Made by a program: the position numbers and the translations under genes
Shown: positions 44,013 to 52,340 of the stretch, in pieces
Numbering within the stretch: position 1 is the first letter of the stretch
Layout of the letters: every line of letters starts with the position of its first letter
The notes under the pieces: generated by a model
What the model was told of the DNA's origin: nothing
The model's database searches: none
What the model saw: the letters and a program-made list of their open reading frames with translations, nothing else
Origin: G963668655 sp963668655
Lineage (GTDB): Bacteria; Myxococcota_A; SURF-8
NCBI GenBank assembly: GCA_963668655.2
Contig: CAXXPQ010000001.1
Location: 868,001 to 932,000 of the forward strand
DNA length: 64,000 bases
Direction: 5' to 3'

Positions 44013-44465
44013 TTGCGGACGGTGGTGCAACGGGTGCGCCGCGCCTCGGTGACGGTGGCGGGCCGCACGGTGGGCGAGATCGGCCCCGGGCTGTTGCTTC
44101 TGGTGGGAGCCGAGGCGGAAGATGAGCCCGCCGACGCCGCCTGGATGGCGAAAAAGTGTGTGAATCTGCGGATTTTCGCGGACGAAGACGGCAAGATGAA
44201 CCGCTCGGTGGCGGACGTGGGCGGCCGGATTCTGGCCGTCAGTCAATTCACGCTGCTGGGAGACTGCCGCAAGGGAAATCGTCCCAGTTTCGGCCGCGCC
44301 ATGGAACCCGTAACGGCCCGAAAGTTCTTCGACGACTTCGTGAAGCTCCTGGAAGACGCCGGCGCGGGTCCGGTGGAAACCGGCGAATTCGGCGCTATGA
44401 TGGACGTGGAACTGATAAACGATGGTCCCGTCACTTTTCTTCTCGATTCCCGGAAGAAATTCTGA
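44013..44465 (+). CDS. dtd: D-aminoacyl-tRNA deacylase Dtd
   Basis: 150 aa. It begins MRTVVQRVRRASVTVAGRTV and contains the two active-site motifs SQFTLLGD and NDGPVTF. It hydrolyses D-amino acids wrongly attached to tRNA. The start is TTG 44013, four bases after the upstream stop; no ATG or GTG fits the conserved N-terminus better. No own ribosome-binding site is visible, so translation may be coupled to the lipoprotein gene. Confidence 0.93.
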   Translation: MRTVVQRVRRASVTVAGRTVGEIGPGLLLLVGAEAEDEPADAAWMAKKCVNLRIFADEDGKMNRSVADVGGRILAVSQFTLLGDCRKGNRPSFGRAMEPVTARKFFDDFVKLLEDAGAGPVETGEFGAMMDVELINDGPVTFLLDSRKKF

Positions 44466-44505
44466 CCTCCGATTGTTCCCTTTCCTATATAGGGCGAAAA
44501 AACCT

Positions 44506-44534
44506 TTGCCAAAGGCTTTTGAATTTGGTAAGGT
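44506..44534 (+). promoter_or_regulatory. Candidate sigma-70 promoter of the triple DsbA-like gene
   Basis: TTGCCA (44506-44511) and TAAGGT (44529-44534) with 17-bp spacing. The -35 overlaps a short palindrome CCTTTGCCAAAGG. The leader would be about 85 nt, with TAGGAGGTGA before the ATG. Confidence 0.4.
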
Positions 44535-44624
44535 CCACCCCTAACTTTAGCCGAAGATGCGGGAAAATCAGATAACCTGCGTTAAGGATTACGCTTTTTC
44601 AATTATCCAATAGGAGGTGAAGGA

Positions 44625-46580
44625 ATGACAAGAGGATCGAAGACCATCGATTTTCTGCTTGTCGCACTGCTGACGTTCGCCATCGGATTCTACATGGGCG
44701 GCGCGGGATGCGGACAGCCGAAGGACAAGGGCGCGGACAAAGACACCGCGAAGACGGCCCCCGAGAAAGCGGCCAAGAAGGTGGCGGACAAGGCCAAGGC
44801 GGCCGAAGAGGATCGCTATAAGGTACCCGTGGGCGACAAATCCTATTCCAAGGGACCGAAAAACGCCCCTGTGACCATCGTTGAATTCTCTGAATTCCAA
44901 TGCCCCTTCTGCAAGCGCGTGGAACCCACCGTGGACAAAATCATGGAGGAGTACAAAGACAAGGTTCGTGTGGTTTTCCGCCACAACCCGCTGCCCTTCC
45001 ACAAGGATGCCGGGCTGGCCTCCACCGCCGCCCTGGCCGCCGGAGAGCAGGGCAAGTTCTGGGAAATGCACAAGAAACTGTTCGACAACCAGCGCCAGAT
45101 GAAACGCGAGGATCTGGAAAAATACGCCCAGGAACTGGGCCTCGATATGGCCAAGTTCAAGGACGCCCTCGATAAAAACCCCTACAAGGCCCAGATCGAG
45201 GAAGACCAGAAAGTCGCCCAGCAGTTCGCCGCCCGGGGAACCCCCCATTTCTTTGTGAACGGCATCCGGGTCAAAGGCGCGCAACCCTTCGAGAACTTCA
45301 AGAAAGTCATCGACGAGGAACTGGAAAACGCCAAGAAATTCGCGGGTGAAGGCGACATCTACGCCGCCGTGACCAAGAGCGCCAAGACCAAGGCCGACGC
45401 TCCCAAGCCGAAAGAGCGAGCCGAGGATACCAGTATCTACAAAGTTTCCACCGGCAACGGTTCCGCCATGAAGGGCGACAAGGACGCCTTAATCACCATC
45501 CTCGAATTCTCCGAATTCCAATGCCCCTTCTGCAAGCGCGTGGAACCCACCGTGGACAAGATCATGGAAGAGTACAAAGGCAAGGTCCGTGTGTTCTTCC
45601 GCCACAACCCCCTGCCTTTCCATAAGGACGCTCCGGGCGCCTCCCTGGCCGCTCTCGCCGCCGGAAAACAGGGCAAGTTCTGGGAAATGCACAAGAAACT
45701 GTTCGAGAACCAGCGTCGGTTGCAGGAAGAGCATCTGGCGGAATACGCCAAGGAACTGGGGCTGAACGTAGACAAATTCAAGAAAGACATGGCCGATCCG
45801 GCCTTGCAGAAGCAGATCGACGCCGACAAGGCCGAGGCCGCCAAGTTCGGCGCCCGGGGAACCCCCGCGTTCTTCATCAACGGCCGCAAGATCACCGGCG
45901 CACAGCCTTTCGAAAACTTCAAGAAGCTCATCGACGAACTGCTGCCCGTGGCCGAAAAAGTCGGCAAGAAAGGCGACGATCTCTATGCCGAACTGACCAA
46001 AAACGGTCAGGACAAGGCCGCCGCTCCCGAGCGTAAACCCCAGGAAGACCCCAACAAGGTCTATGACGTTTCCGTGGGAAGCAGCGTCTGGAAGGGCGGC
46101 AAGAACGCCCCGGTCACCATCATCGAATTCTCCGAATTCCAATGCCCCTTCTGCAAGCGCGTGGTGCCCACCATCCATCAGATCCTGAAGGAATACGGCG
46201 ATAAGGTCAAGATCTCCTTCAAGCACAACCCGCTTCCCTTCCACAAGGACGCCCAGCTGGCTTCCGAGGCCGCCCTGGCCGCCGGCGAGCAGGGAAAGTT
46301 CTGGGAAATGCACGACAAAATCTTCGAGAACAACAAGGCTCTGAAGCGTGAGGATCTGGAAAAGTACGCCCAGGAGCTGGGGCTGGATCTGAACAAATTC
46401 AAGAAGTTCCTGGACAGCGGCGCGGGCAAGGCCCAGATCGAGAGCGACAAGAAGGACGCCGCCAAGGTCGGCGCCCGGGGAACCCCGACGTTCTTCATCA
46501 ACGGCAAAAAGTTCGTCGGCGCGCAGCCCTTCGAGAACTTCAAAAAGAAGATCGACGAGGAACTGAAAGCCAAGAAGTAA
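44625..46580 (+). CDS. Triple DsbA-like thiol oxidoreductase, membrane-anchored
   Basis: 651 aa. An N-terminal anchor (FLLVALLTFAIGFYMGGAGC; Cys29 may be a lipobox Cys) and an Ala/Lys linker precede three tandem DsbA/thioredoxin_4 domains. Each has a FQCPFCKR active site (Cys93/96, Cys300/303, Cys507/510), a HNPLPFHKDA segment and a cis-Pro loop (RGTPHFFVNG, RGTPAFFING, RGTPTFFING). All catalytic residues are intact in all three copies. Copies 1 and 2 are nearly identical at DNA level around the active site, pointing to recent duplication or gene conversion. Likely role: periplasmic disulfide formation or isomerisation. Confidence 0.88.
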   Translation: MTRGSKTIDFLLVALLTFAIGFYMGGAGCGQPKDKGADKDTAKTAPEKAAKKVADKAKAAEEDRYKVPVGDKSYSKGPKNAPVTIVEFSEFQCPFCKRVEPTVDKIMEEYKDKVRVVFRHNPLPFHKDAGLASTAALAAGEQGKFWEMHKKLFDNQRQMKREDLEKYAQELGLDMAKFKDALDKNPYKAQIEEDQKVAQQFAARGTPHFFVNGIRVKGAQPFENFKKVIDEELENAKKFAGEGDIYAAVTKSAKTKADAPKPKERAEDTSIYKVSTGNGSAMKGDKDALITILEFSEFQCPFCKRVEPTVDKIMEEYKGKVRVFFRHNPLPFHKDAPGASLAALAAGKQGKFWEMHKKLFENQRRLQEEHLAEYAKELGLNVDKFKKDMADPALQKQIDADKAEAAKFGARGTPAFFINGRKITGAQPFENFKKLIDELLPVAEKVGKKGDDLYAELTKNGQDKAAAPERKPQEDPNKVYDVSVGSSVWKGGKNAPVTIIEFSEFQCPFCKRVVPTIHQILKEYGDKVKISFKHNPLPFHKDAQLASEAALAAGEQGKFWEMHDKIFENNKALKREDLEKYAQELGLDLNKFKKFLDSGAGKAQIESDKKDAAKVGARGTPTFFINGKKFVGAQPFENFKKKIDEELKAKK

Positions 46581-46600
46581 TCTCCCGAAGAATCGCAATA

Positions 46601-46633
46601 AAAAACCCCGGCGCGAAAGCGTCGGGGTTTTTT
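46601..46633. terminator. Bidirectional terminator between convergent genes
   Basis: A-run, CCCCGGCGC, GAAA, GCGTCGGGG, T-run. A nine-pair stem (one G-U) with a GAAA tetraloop lies between the DsbA-like gene and the convergent flagellin gene. Confidence 0.85.
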
Positions 46634-46709
46634 GATGGGATGGGAAGAGGAAATACGGCGCTTGCCGTTTGCTTTACGCGGCGCGTTCCTCGAACAACCG
46701 AGCCACTCT

Positions 46710-47537
46710 CTATTTCAGCAGCCTGGCGACCGATTCGGCGCTCAGGTTTGCCTGGGCCAGCATGGCCGTCTGGGCGTCCTGGAGGATGGACGTGCGGGCG
46801 AATTCGCTCATCTCCGTCGCCATATCCGCGTCCGCGATGACCGACTCGGCCGCCGTCTTGTTCTCCATGGCGACGATCAGGTTCGACTGGGCGTAACCCA
46901 GGCGGTTGGACGTGGCGCCGAGATCCGAACGCGCCGAGGCGAGCTGATCGATGGCCTGGCTGATCTTCTCCATGGACGCCAGCGCGCCCTCCTTGCTGGT
47001 CATGTCCACGACGAGACCGCCGTCGCCGGAAAGGGAGGCCGTGGTCAGATCGGGAAGGCTCACCCCCAACCGGCTGTTTTCCCCACCGTCGTCGCCCACC
47101 TGGATTTCCGTCTCAAAGCCGCCGGCCAGGAGCGATTCCCCTCCGAACTGCGTGGAACCGGCGATACGGTCGATTTCCGACAGAATCTGGGAGGCTTCAT
47201 CGTTTATGGCGTCGCGGCTGGAGGATTGGATGCCGGAAGCCGCCTGAACCGACAATTCCTGGAGCCGGACCAGCATGCTTTCCATCTGTTCCATACCGCC
47301 CTCGGCGGTCTGGAGCATGCCCTGGGCCTGGCTGGTGTTGCGATAGGCCGCGTCCAGGGAATTGATCTCCGCCCGGAAGCGGCTGGATTGGGCGATGCCC
47401 GCCGGGTCTTCCATGGCGGAGAGAATCCGGCGGCCGGAGGAAAGATGCTCCAGGGTGCGATTCATCTCCTCCTGGTTTTTCTTCATCTGGGAGACCTGAG
47501 ACAGGTTTTGCAGATTGTTGCGAATGGCGAAGCTCAT
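46710..47537 (-). CDS. fliC: Flagellin
   Basis: 275 aa. The conserved N-terminal D0/D1 region (MKKNQEEMNRTLEHLSSGRR, INSLDAAYRNTSQAQGMLQT) and C-terminal D1/D0 region (LGATSNRLGYAQSNLIVAME, ILQDAQTAMLAQANLSAESV) flank a short variable centre of about 60 residues, so the filament surface domain is small. Filament subunit, secreted by the flagellar export system encoded upstream. AAGGAGG lies directly before the ATG. It is away from the main cluster and has its own promoter. Confidence 0.95.
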   Translation of the reverse strand: MSFAIRNNLQNLSQVSQMKKNQEEMNRTLEHLSSGRRILSAMEDPAGIAQSSRFRAEINSLDAAYRNTSQAQGMLQTAEGGMEQMESMLVRLQELSVQAASGIQSSSRDAINDEASQILSEIDRIAGSTQFGGESLLAGGFETEIQVGDDGGENSRLGVSLPDLTTASLSGDGGLVVDMTSKEGALASMEKISQAIDQLASARSDLGATSNRLGYAQSNLIVAMENKTAAESVIADADMATEMSEFARTSILQDAQTAMLAQANLSAESVARLLK

Positions 47538-47638
47538 GTCTTTCCTCCTTGAAAGCCAGAGTCGATCCCGAATCGCTTCGGGGGCGGGGCATCCCGCGTA
47601 CTGGCCGGGCAGTCCCTGACCGGCAAACGTACAACTTT

Positions 47639-47667
47639 AATATGCATCAAACCGAGATGCATGTCAA
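47639..47667 (-). promoter_or_regulatory. Flagellin promoter with embedded operator-like palindrome
   Basis: On the minus strand TTGACA (47667-47662) and CATATT (47644-47639) are 17 bp apart. A perfect inverted repeat ATGCATC/GATGCAT (47642-47648/47656-47662) fills the spacer and touches both hexamers, an arrangement typical of regulator sites in spacer-centred promoters. No properly spaced sigma-28 or sigma-54 promoter was found. Leader about 95 nt. Confidence 0.55.
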
Positions 47668-47777
47668 CCCCCAATTAATGTGTCGGCGATATCGAACGAT
47701 TTGACGTTTTCTCCAACGGCGCGGGCAAGGCGGAAATGGGGAAACCGGAATGCAACCCATGGATTTCAAAGGAAAAA

Positions 47778-47864
47778 TGGTGGGTCTGACGGGAATCGAA
47801 CCCGTACACCCGAAAGGGCGAGGGATTTTAAGTCCCTTGTGTCTACCAGTTCCACCACAGACCC
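47778..47864 (-). tRNA. tRNA-Leu (anticodon UAA)
   Basis: 87 nt including an encoded CCA. The acceptor stem is GGGTCTG/CAGACCC. The anticodon arm AGGGA-CTTAAAA-TCCCT carries TAA; a long variable arm (GCCCTTTCGGGT) is typical of class II tRNAs, and the T-loop is GGTTCGATTCC. All stems pair. Confidence 0.95.
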
Positions 47865-48030
47865 ACGTTCGCGATACTATACGACTTTTTGGGTTTTAAC
47901 AAGGAAAGAACAAGGAGATTCTGGACGTTTTGTGACCAATTTGTGACCATCATCCAAATCAACGCTCTGGCATGGCTGAAGAAATCCGTCGATGACTTGT
48001 ACGGCGTTTTGCAATGCTCCCGGCGAGAGA

Positions 48031-48252
48031 TGCCTTCAAAACGGAACGAAGCCTGTCATCCCGACGAAAAAGAACCGCACGATTCAACGCGAATACGACA
48101 TGGAACTTTATCGTGCCCGACATCGGGTGGAAAGCGCTTGTCTACACCGGAAACGATGGCGAGGTATCGCCACGCGATACGCCAAAAACACAGCTTCATT
48201 CCTTGCCGCCGTTCACATCCGATGTCTTGTATTATGGCTCAATATCTTGTGA
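48031..48252 (+). pseudogene. IS5-type transposase C-terminal remnant
   Basis: About 70 codons read KPVIPTKKNRTIQREYDMEL, then YRARHRVESA, GIATRYAKNTASFLAAVHIR and LVLWLNIL before a TGA. This matches the C-terminus of IS5-family DDE transposases, including the third acidic residue (RHxxE). The N-terminal two-thirds with both Asp residues is missing, and no upstream end was found. The sequence just after the stop (TGTGACGACACTG) recurs inverted at 38326. Confidence 0.75.
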
Positions 48253-48284
48253 CGACACTGTCCTAGCGATTTCCGGACGGTTTC

Positions 48285-50372
48285 TCAGTAGCCGAAGACG
48301 CCGTGGCCGTCGTAGGCGATGCCGCGCATCCATTCCTGGTAGAGAGAAGCGGCGTCGGCGCTGTCGAAGATGGGAAAATGTCCGTATTCCGGATACTGGA
48401 AGAAACCCGAGGTGGCGGATTCGCCGTCCGGCCCGCTCACGGTGTCTTCGGCCGGGCGGGAAAAAGAGGCGATGCCCAGCCAGTCGAGCGCCGGAATGGC
48501 CTCGTCGATGTTTCCCTCGGCGTTTTCCACTTGGGGCAGCCGCCCGGCCACGGCCAGGGTGCTGGCGGTGTCCTTCGGCGTGTACGGATCCAGAAATCCG
48601 GATGTCATCATCACGTTGCGCGCGTGGCTGTTGTAAGGGGATTCGATCCAGCGCGGGGCGTAGTTCAGGGGATCGGTGATCTCCACCAGCAGTTGAATCA
48701 GGCCGAGCACCGGATGATGAATATACGCCTCTTCCTTTTCGAATCCGGCCAGAAGCGCGGCGATGGCCAGAATCCCGGGATCCTCCCGCTCCATGACCGT
48801 GATGGCCATGCGCCCCCCGGCGCCGGAAAGCGTCCAGGCCAGGACATCGTCCTCCACGGCGGCGGCCAGCGCTCCGGACAGGCCCCCGTGGCTGTGTCCG
48901 TGAAAAAGCACCCGTTCGGAGTCGAAGAAGATGCGTTCCGGACCGGAATAGAGGTCCGTGCGCGGCCAGACGTCGCAGAAGTTCTTGTCCAGCGCCAGTT
49001 TTCCGGAACGGATGAAGTGTGTCAGCGCCACGGTGTCCACGGCGGATTGCCGGAAGTTGCTGCGCCCGGCCACGGGATTGAGGAAGTTGAAGGAGTGCAA
49101 TTCCACGTTGGTTTCGTCGTTCCCCCGGGGGCCGTGCAAGGGCTGATCGATGCCAATGGCGGCGATGCCCGCGTCGATGAGCCTCCTGGAGCGTCCGTTT
49201 TCCTCGGAATTGATGTAGGTGTTGTAGTCACCGCCGGTGCCGTGGGCGATCATGCTGATGGGCCAGCCGTCTTCCGGCATGGTCGCCTCGGCCGGAACCA
49301 CCAGGGCGAAGCGCAGTTCCTCCATGCGCTGGACGATGGGGCGGCCGGTTTCGTCGAAGAAGATTCCGCCGCCTTCCTCGGCATAGGGCACCTCGCCTTG
49401 CTGGAGGTTCGGGGAACTGTAGTGGCCCTCGAATACCAGATAGTTGTCCTTGGTTTTCTTGAAGGTGCAGTCCAGAAGTTCTCCCTTCACTTCCCCGTCC
49501 GGATACTCCTCCGCCAGATAATCCCGAATGATTTTCAGTTCTTCCACCGGATCCTGGGTGGTGAAGACCGTGGCGGCGCGGATGCGTTCCGGATCCAGTT
49601 CGCCCTGGGCCTGCCGCAGCCATTCGGCGGCGGGCTCGTAGACGGCGGAAAGCGCGTCCTCCCGCCCGCTGAGCAGATCGGCGTTGTGTTGGTCGCGCCC
49701 CAGGGGCTGGCCATCGGCGTCCAGAAGGGCGTCGGTGAGCAGACAGGCGTAAGTGGTGGCGGGAGCCAGGGGAAATCCGTTGGCGGGAGCCACGGCCAGG
49801 AGATTGTCGGGTTCGAAGCCGTTGCCCGTGGGCGTCCAATGCCATTCCAGCGGAGTGAAACGGCCGTAAAACTCGGAATCCGGATCGACGTTCACCAGGA
49901 GCACGGCGCTCGTCTGGTTCAGGGCCATAGAGGGATCCGCCGGCAGGGATTCGGGATCGATGGGAGCGGGAAAGGTCCAGTAAATGGGCGCGTTGTTGCC
50001 GAAGCCTTTGAGGTCATGCTGGGCGACGTCCAGGAAAGTCTGGACCAGGGTGCTTTCCCGGGGGTTGGGAAAACCGGGCAGTCGGATTTTACCGTCGGCG
50101 GCGATATAGGTGTCGTTGGGGAAAGGCGAGGAAAAGAAATCCGCCTTGTCCGCGAAATCGAAGCGCGGAGTCAGGCCGTCCGCTGCACCCAGATCCACGG
50201 GCGGATACTCGAAGGGAAGTTCGGTTTCCTCTTCCTCATCGCCGTCGGCGGGCGCATCCGCCTCCACGTCTCCGTCGATGTCGGAAGGCTCGTCATCGCT
50301 TGCGCCGCAGGCGCACAGGAGCGCGGCAAACAGAAGTGTCAGAACAGGAAAGCGAAGGAAAGTCGAGGACAT
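48285..50372 (-). CDS. Lipoprotein with alpha/beta-hydrolase fold
   Basis: 695 aa. A lipoprotein signal ends LLCAC (Cys22), followed by a short acidic DGD linker (DIDGDVEADAPADGDEEE). A beta-rich region covers about residues 55-330. Then comes an alpha/beta-hydrolase domain with an oxyanion-type region IAHGTGGDY, LHGPRGNDE and the nucleophile elbow GHSHGG (Ser494). Probably a surface or periplasmic esterase or lipase-like enzyme; the substrate is unknown. GGGAGA precedes the ATG. The nearest neighbours are an NtrC-type regulator upstream and IS debris downstream. Confidence 0.8.
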   Translation of the reverse strand: MSSTFLRFPVLTLLFAALLCACGASDDEPSDIDGDVEADAPADGDEEEETELPFEYPPVDLGAADGLTPRFDFADKADFFSSPFPNDTYIAADGKIRLPGFPNPRESTLVQTFLDVAQHDLKGFGNNAPIYWTFPAPIDPESLPADPSMALNQTSAVLLVNVDPDSEFYGRFTPLEWHWTPTGNGFEPDNLLAVAPANGFPLAPATTYACLLTDALLDADGQPLGRDQHNADLLSGREDALSAVYEPAAEWLRQAQGELDPERIRAATVFTTQDPVEELKIIRDYLAEEYPDGEVKGELLDCTFKKTKDNYLVFEGHYSSPNLQQGEVPYAEEGGGIFFDETGRPIVQRMEELRFALVVPAEATMPEDGWPISMIAHGTGGDYNTYINSEENGRSRRLIDAGIAAIGIDQPLHGPRGNDETNVELHSFNFLNPVAGRSNFRQSAVDTVALTHFIRSGKLALDKNFCDVWPRTDLYSGPERIFFDSERVLFHGHSHGGLSGALAAAVEDDVLAWTLSGAGGRMAITVMEREDPGILAIAALLAGFEKEEAYIHHPVLGLIQLLVEITDPLNYAPRWIESPYNSHARNVMMTSGFLDPYTPKDTASTLAVAGRLPQVENAEGNIDEAIPALDWLGIASFSRPAEDTVSGPDGESATSGFFQYPEYGHFPIFDSADAASLYQEWMRGIAYDGHGVFGY

Positions 50373-50448
50373 GGGATTCTCCCTGGTATGCGTCGAAATC
50401 GGATCGGTTTCGGAAACGTTTCCCGTCGGCTGCCGGTATTCTGGTCAA

Positions 50449-51867
50449 TTAATCGCCGGAAGTCAAAAGCTCTTTGTACGGATCGTCCGAAGAAAGCTCC
50501 TTTTTTTCGGCTTCCTCCCGGTACTGCTTGATTTTATATTGAATTTTCCGCACGCTGATTCCCAGGATGCGGGCCGCCCGCCCGGTGCTGCCCTCCACCG
50601 AGGCCAGGGTTCCCAGGATGGCCTCCCGCTCGACGTCCGCCAGGGGCCGTCCGGCCAGGGAAGAGGTCAGCGAGGGCGTGTCCGTACCGCGATGAAAATC
50701 CGGGAGATGCTGGGGCAGGACCACCGGCCCCCGGCTCATCACCACGGCGCGTTCCATAACGTTTTCCAGTTCGCGCACGTTTCCGGGCCAATCGTATCCC
50801 ATGGCCAGCGCCAGGGTGGCGTCGTCCACCGCCAGGTCGCCCTTGTCGTTTCGAGCGGCGTATTTCTTTACAAAGTGCCCCACCAGCAGGGGGATGTCGG
50901 AGCGCCGTTCCCGAAGCGGCGGCAGGTTGATGGGAATGACGTTCAGCCGGTAGAAGAGATCCTCCCGGAAGCGCCCGGCGGCGACTTCCTCGTGCAGCGG
51001 AGTATTCGTGGCGGCGATCACGCGTACGTCCACCTTGATGGTCGCCGATCCGCCAACGCGCTCGAATTCCCGTTCCTGGAGAAAGCGCAGGATTTTCGGC
51101 TGGGTGACCTCCGGCATGACGTTGATGTCGTCCAGGAAAAGCGTTCCTCCGTCCGCCATTTCGAAGCGGCCTTCCCGGCGGGAGTGCGCCCCGGTGAAGG
51201 CTCCCTTCTCGTGCCCGAAAAGCTCGCTTTCCAACAGAGTTTCGCTGAAGACGTGGCAGTTGACCTTGACGAACGGTCCCGAGGCGCGCTTGGACATCTT
51301 GTGCAGGGCCTCGCCGATCAATTCCTTTCCGGTGCCCGACTCGCCGTAGATCAGCACGCTGGCGGTGGAGGGCGCAACCTGCTCGATGATTTCGAAGATT
51401 TCCTTCATGCGCGGATGGTTTCCCACCACGCGGTCGAATTTCTTGGTGGCCTGGAGTTGTGCGCGCAAATATTGCGCCTCCTGAAGAAGATCGAACTTTT
51501 CCGCCGCCCGTTTGACGATCAGTTCCAGTTCCTCCATGTTGATCGGCTTGGTCAGATAGTTTTCCGCTCCCAGGTTCATGGCGCGCACGGCGTCCTCGAT
51601 GGTGCCGTAGGCGGTAATCAGCAATACCTGGATGTTTGGCCGGATTTCCTTAACTTTTTTAAGCAGTTCGATGCCCGACATGCCGGAAAGACGGATATCG
51701 GAAATCACCACGGCGGGGGATTTCTCCATCAGCAGACGCAAGCCGTCCTCGGCCGATCCGGCCTCCAGAACGGTGTATCCGATGTCTTTCAATGCGAAAG
51801 AAATGGTCATTCGGGAGGAGGCGTCGTCCTCCACCACCAGCACCCGTCGGCTCTCCGTTGTTGTCAT
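50449..51867 (-). CDS. NtrC-family sigma-54 response regulator
   Basis: 472 aa. The receiver domain has the acidic pair Asp14/15, phospho-acceptor Asp57 and Lys107. The AAA+ domain has GESGTGKE (175-182) and GAFTGA (222-227). A Fis-type helix-turn-helix is at the end (GRAARILGISVRKIQYKIKQ). Walker B reads LFLDD: the usual catalytic Glu is Asp247. This substitution may alter ATP hydrolysis. It is transcribed away from a sigma-54 promoter 240 bp upstream that drives a probable small RNA, and a hybrid kinase follows on the opposite strand. These three likely form one circuit. Confidence 0.92.
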   Translation of the reverse strand: MTTTESRRVLVVEDDASSRMTISFALKDIGYTVLEAGSAEDGLRLLMEKSPAVVISDIRLSGMSGIELLKKVKEIRPNIQVLLITAYGTIEDAVRAMNLGAENYLTKPINMEELELIVKRAAEKFDLLQEAQYLRAQLQATKKFDRVVGNHPRMKEIFEIIEQVAPSTASVLIYGESGTGKELIGEALHKMSKRASGPFVKVNCHVFSETLLESELFGHEKGAFTGAHSRREGRFEMADGGTLFLDDINVMPEVTQPKILRFLQEREFERVGGSATIKVDVRVIAATNTPLHEEVAAGRFREDLFYRLNVIPINLPPLRERRSDIPLLVGHFVKKYAARNDKGDLAVDDATLALAMGYDWPGNVRELENVMERAVVMSRGPVVLPQHLPDFHRGTDTPSLTSSLAGRPLADVEREAILGTLASVEGSTGRAARILGISVRKIQYKIKQYREEAEKKELSSDDPYKELLTSGD

Positions 51868-52106
51868 ATGGATGATTCTCCCGATTGATTTTTCTCTATT
51901 CTACTCCTCCAAAGCCCCGAAGACAAGCAAAAAGACCACGATTTGCGCAATTATTGCACCCTCGGCAAAAACATAGAAATTACAGTGCATATTTTGCGCG
52001 GAGAATTCACCCAAACAAACTTGATTTGCGAGGAAAAATTCAAGCCATCGTCATATCTGATTGAAATCATGCAGGAATAGACACTATTCGGATCGCACGT
52101 AGAAAT

Positions 52107-52122
52107 TGGCATTTTCCTTGCT
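52107..52122 (+). promoter_or_regulatory. Sigma-54 promoter of a probable small RNA
   Basis: TGGCAT (52107-52112), TTTCC, TTGC (52118-52121) followed by T. Spacing is correct, with one mismatch. The nearest coding start on this strand is 440 bp away, beyond a terminator. Confidence 0.7.
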
Positions 52123-52132
52123 AGTACAAGTT

Positions 52133-52340
52133 GGCATCTGCTCTGTAGCGGTCATTGAACCTTTTGCCCTTTTACGGACGCCTTTCGGACTCCCCCGCCG
52201 AAAGGAGTTCAGGCGGAAACCCAATTGGTTCCGCCCGTTGGTCCCGATTGCCCCCAATGATTTGGACCAATGCCACCGAGACGCCAACGCATCCGGTGGA
52301 CAAAATGGCGCGAGACCCCCCATCTCGCGCCATTTTTCTC
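52133..52340 (+). ncRNA. Probable sigma-54-dependent small RNA, about 205 nt
   Basis: It runs from the predicted start of the 52107 promoter to an intrinsic terminator. Stem-loops in order: CCTTTCGG/CCGAAAGG (52181-52188/52198-52205); GGCGGAA/TTCCGCC (52212-52218/52229-52235); TTGGTCC/GGACCAA (52238-52244/52264-52270) with inner ATTG/CAAT; CCACCG/CGGTGG (52273-52278/52294-52299); then the terminator. No open frame with a ribosome-binding site is seen. It lies divergent to an NtrC-type regulator, the same layout as sigma-54-driven Qrr RNAs next to luxO. Confidence 0.6.
52302..52340 (+). terminator. Strong intrinsic terminator of the small RNA
   Basis: A perfect 14-bp stem AAAATGGCGCGAGA/TCTCGCGCCATTTT (52302-52315/52323-52336) with a 7-nt loop, ending in TTTTT. 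Confidence 0.88.

Larger units (their letters stand above)
47538..48284 (+). other. Region between flagellin and hydrolase lipoprotein
   Basis: Apart from the flagellin promoter, the tRNA-Leu gene and the transposase remnant, nothing is visible. The direct repeat TTTGTGACCA (47929-47950 area) is short and of unknown meaning. Confidence 0.5.

Noticed and set aside
39797..44194. A 1465-codon open frame on the minus strand
   Set aside because: It is antisense to three well-supported genes with signal peptides and family motifs. Its length comes from GC-rich codon bias and the DGD linker repeats, and its translation has no recognisable domain.
44881..46200. Repeat array in the DsbA-like gene as a possible CRISPR
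   Set aside because: The repeats are about 620 bp apart, in frame and encode the domain active sites; no short regular spacers exist anywhere in the window.
47620..47645. A sigma-28 promoter for flagellin (TAAAG and GCCGGTCA on the minus strand)
   Set aside because: The spacing between the boxes is about 4 bp too short and the -10 has two mismatches.
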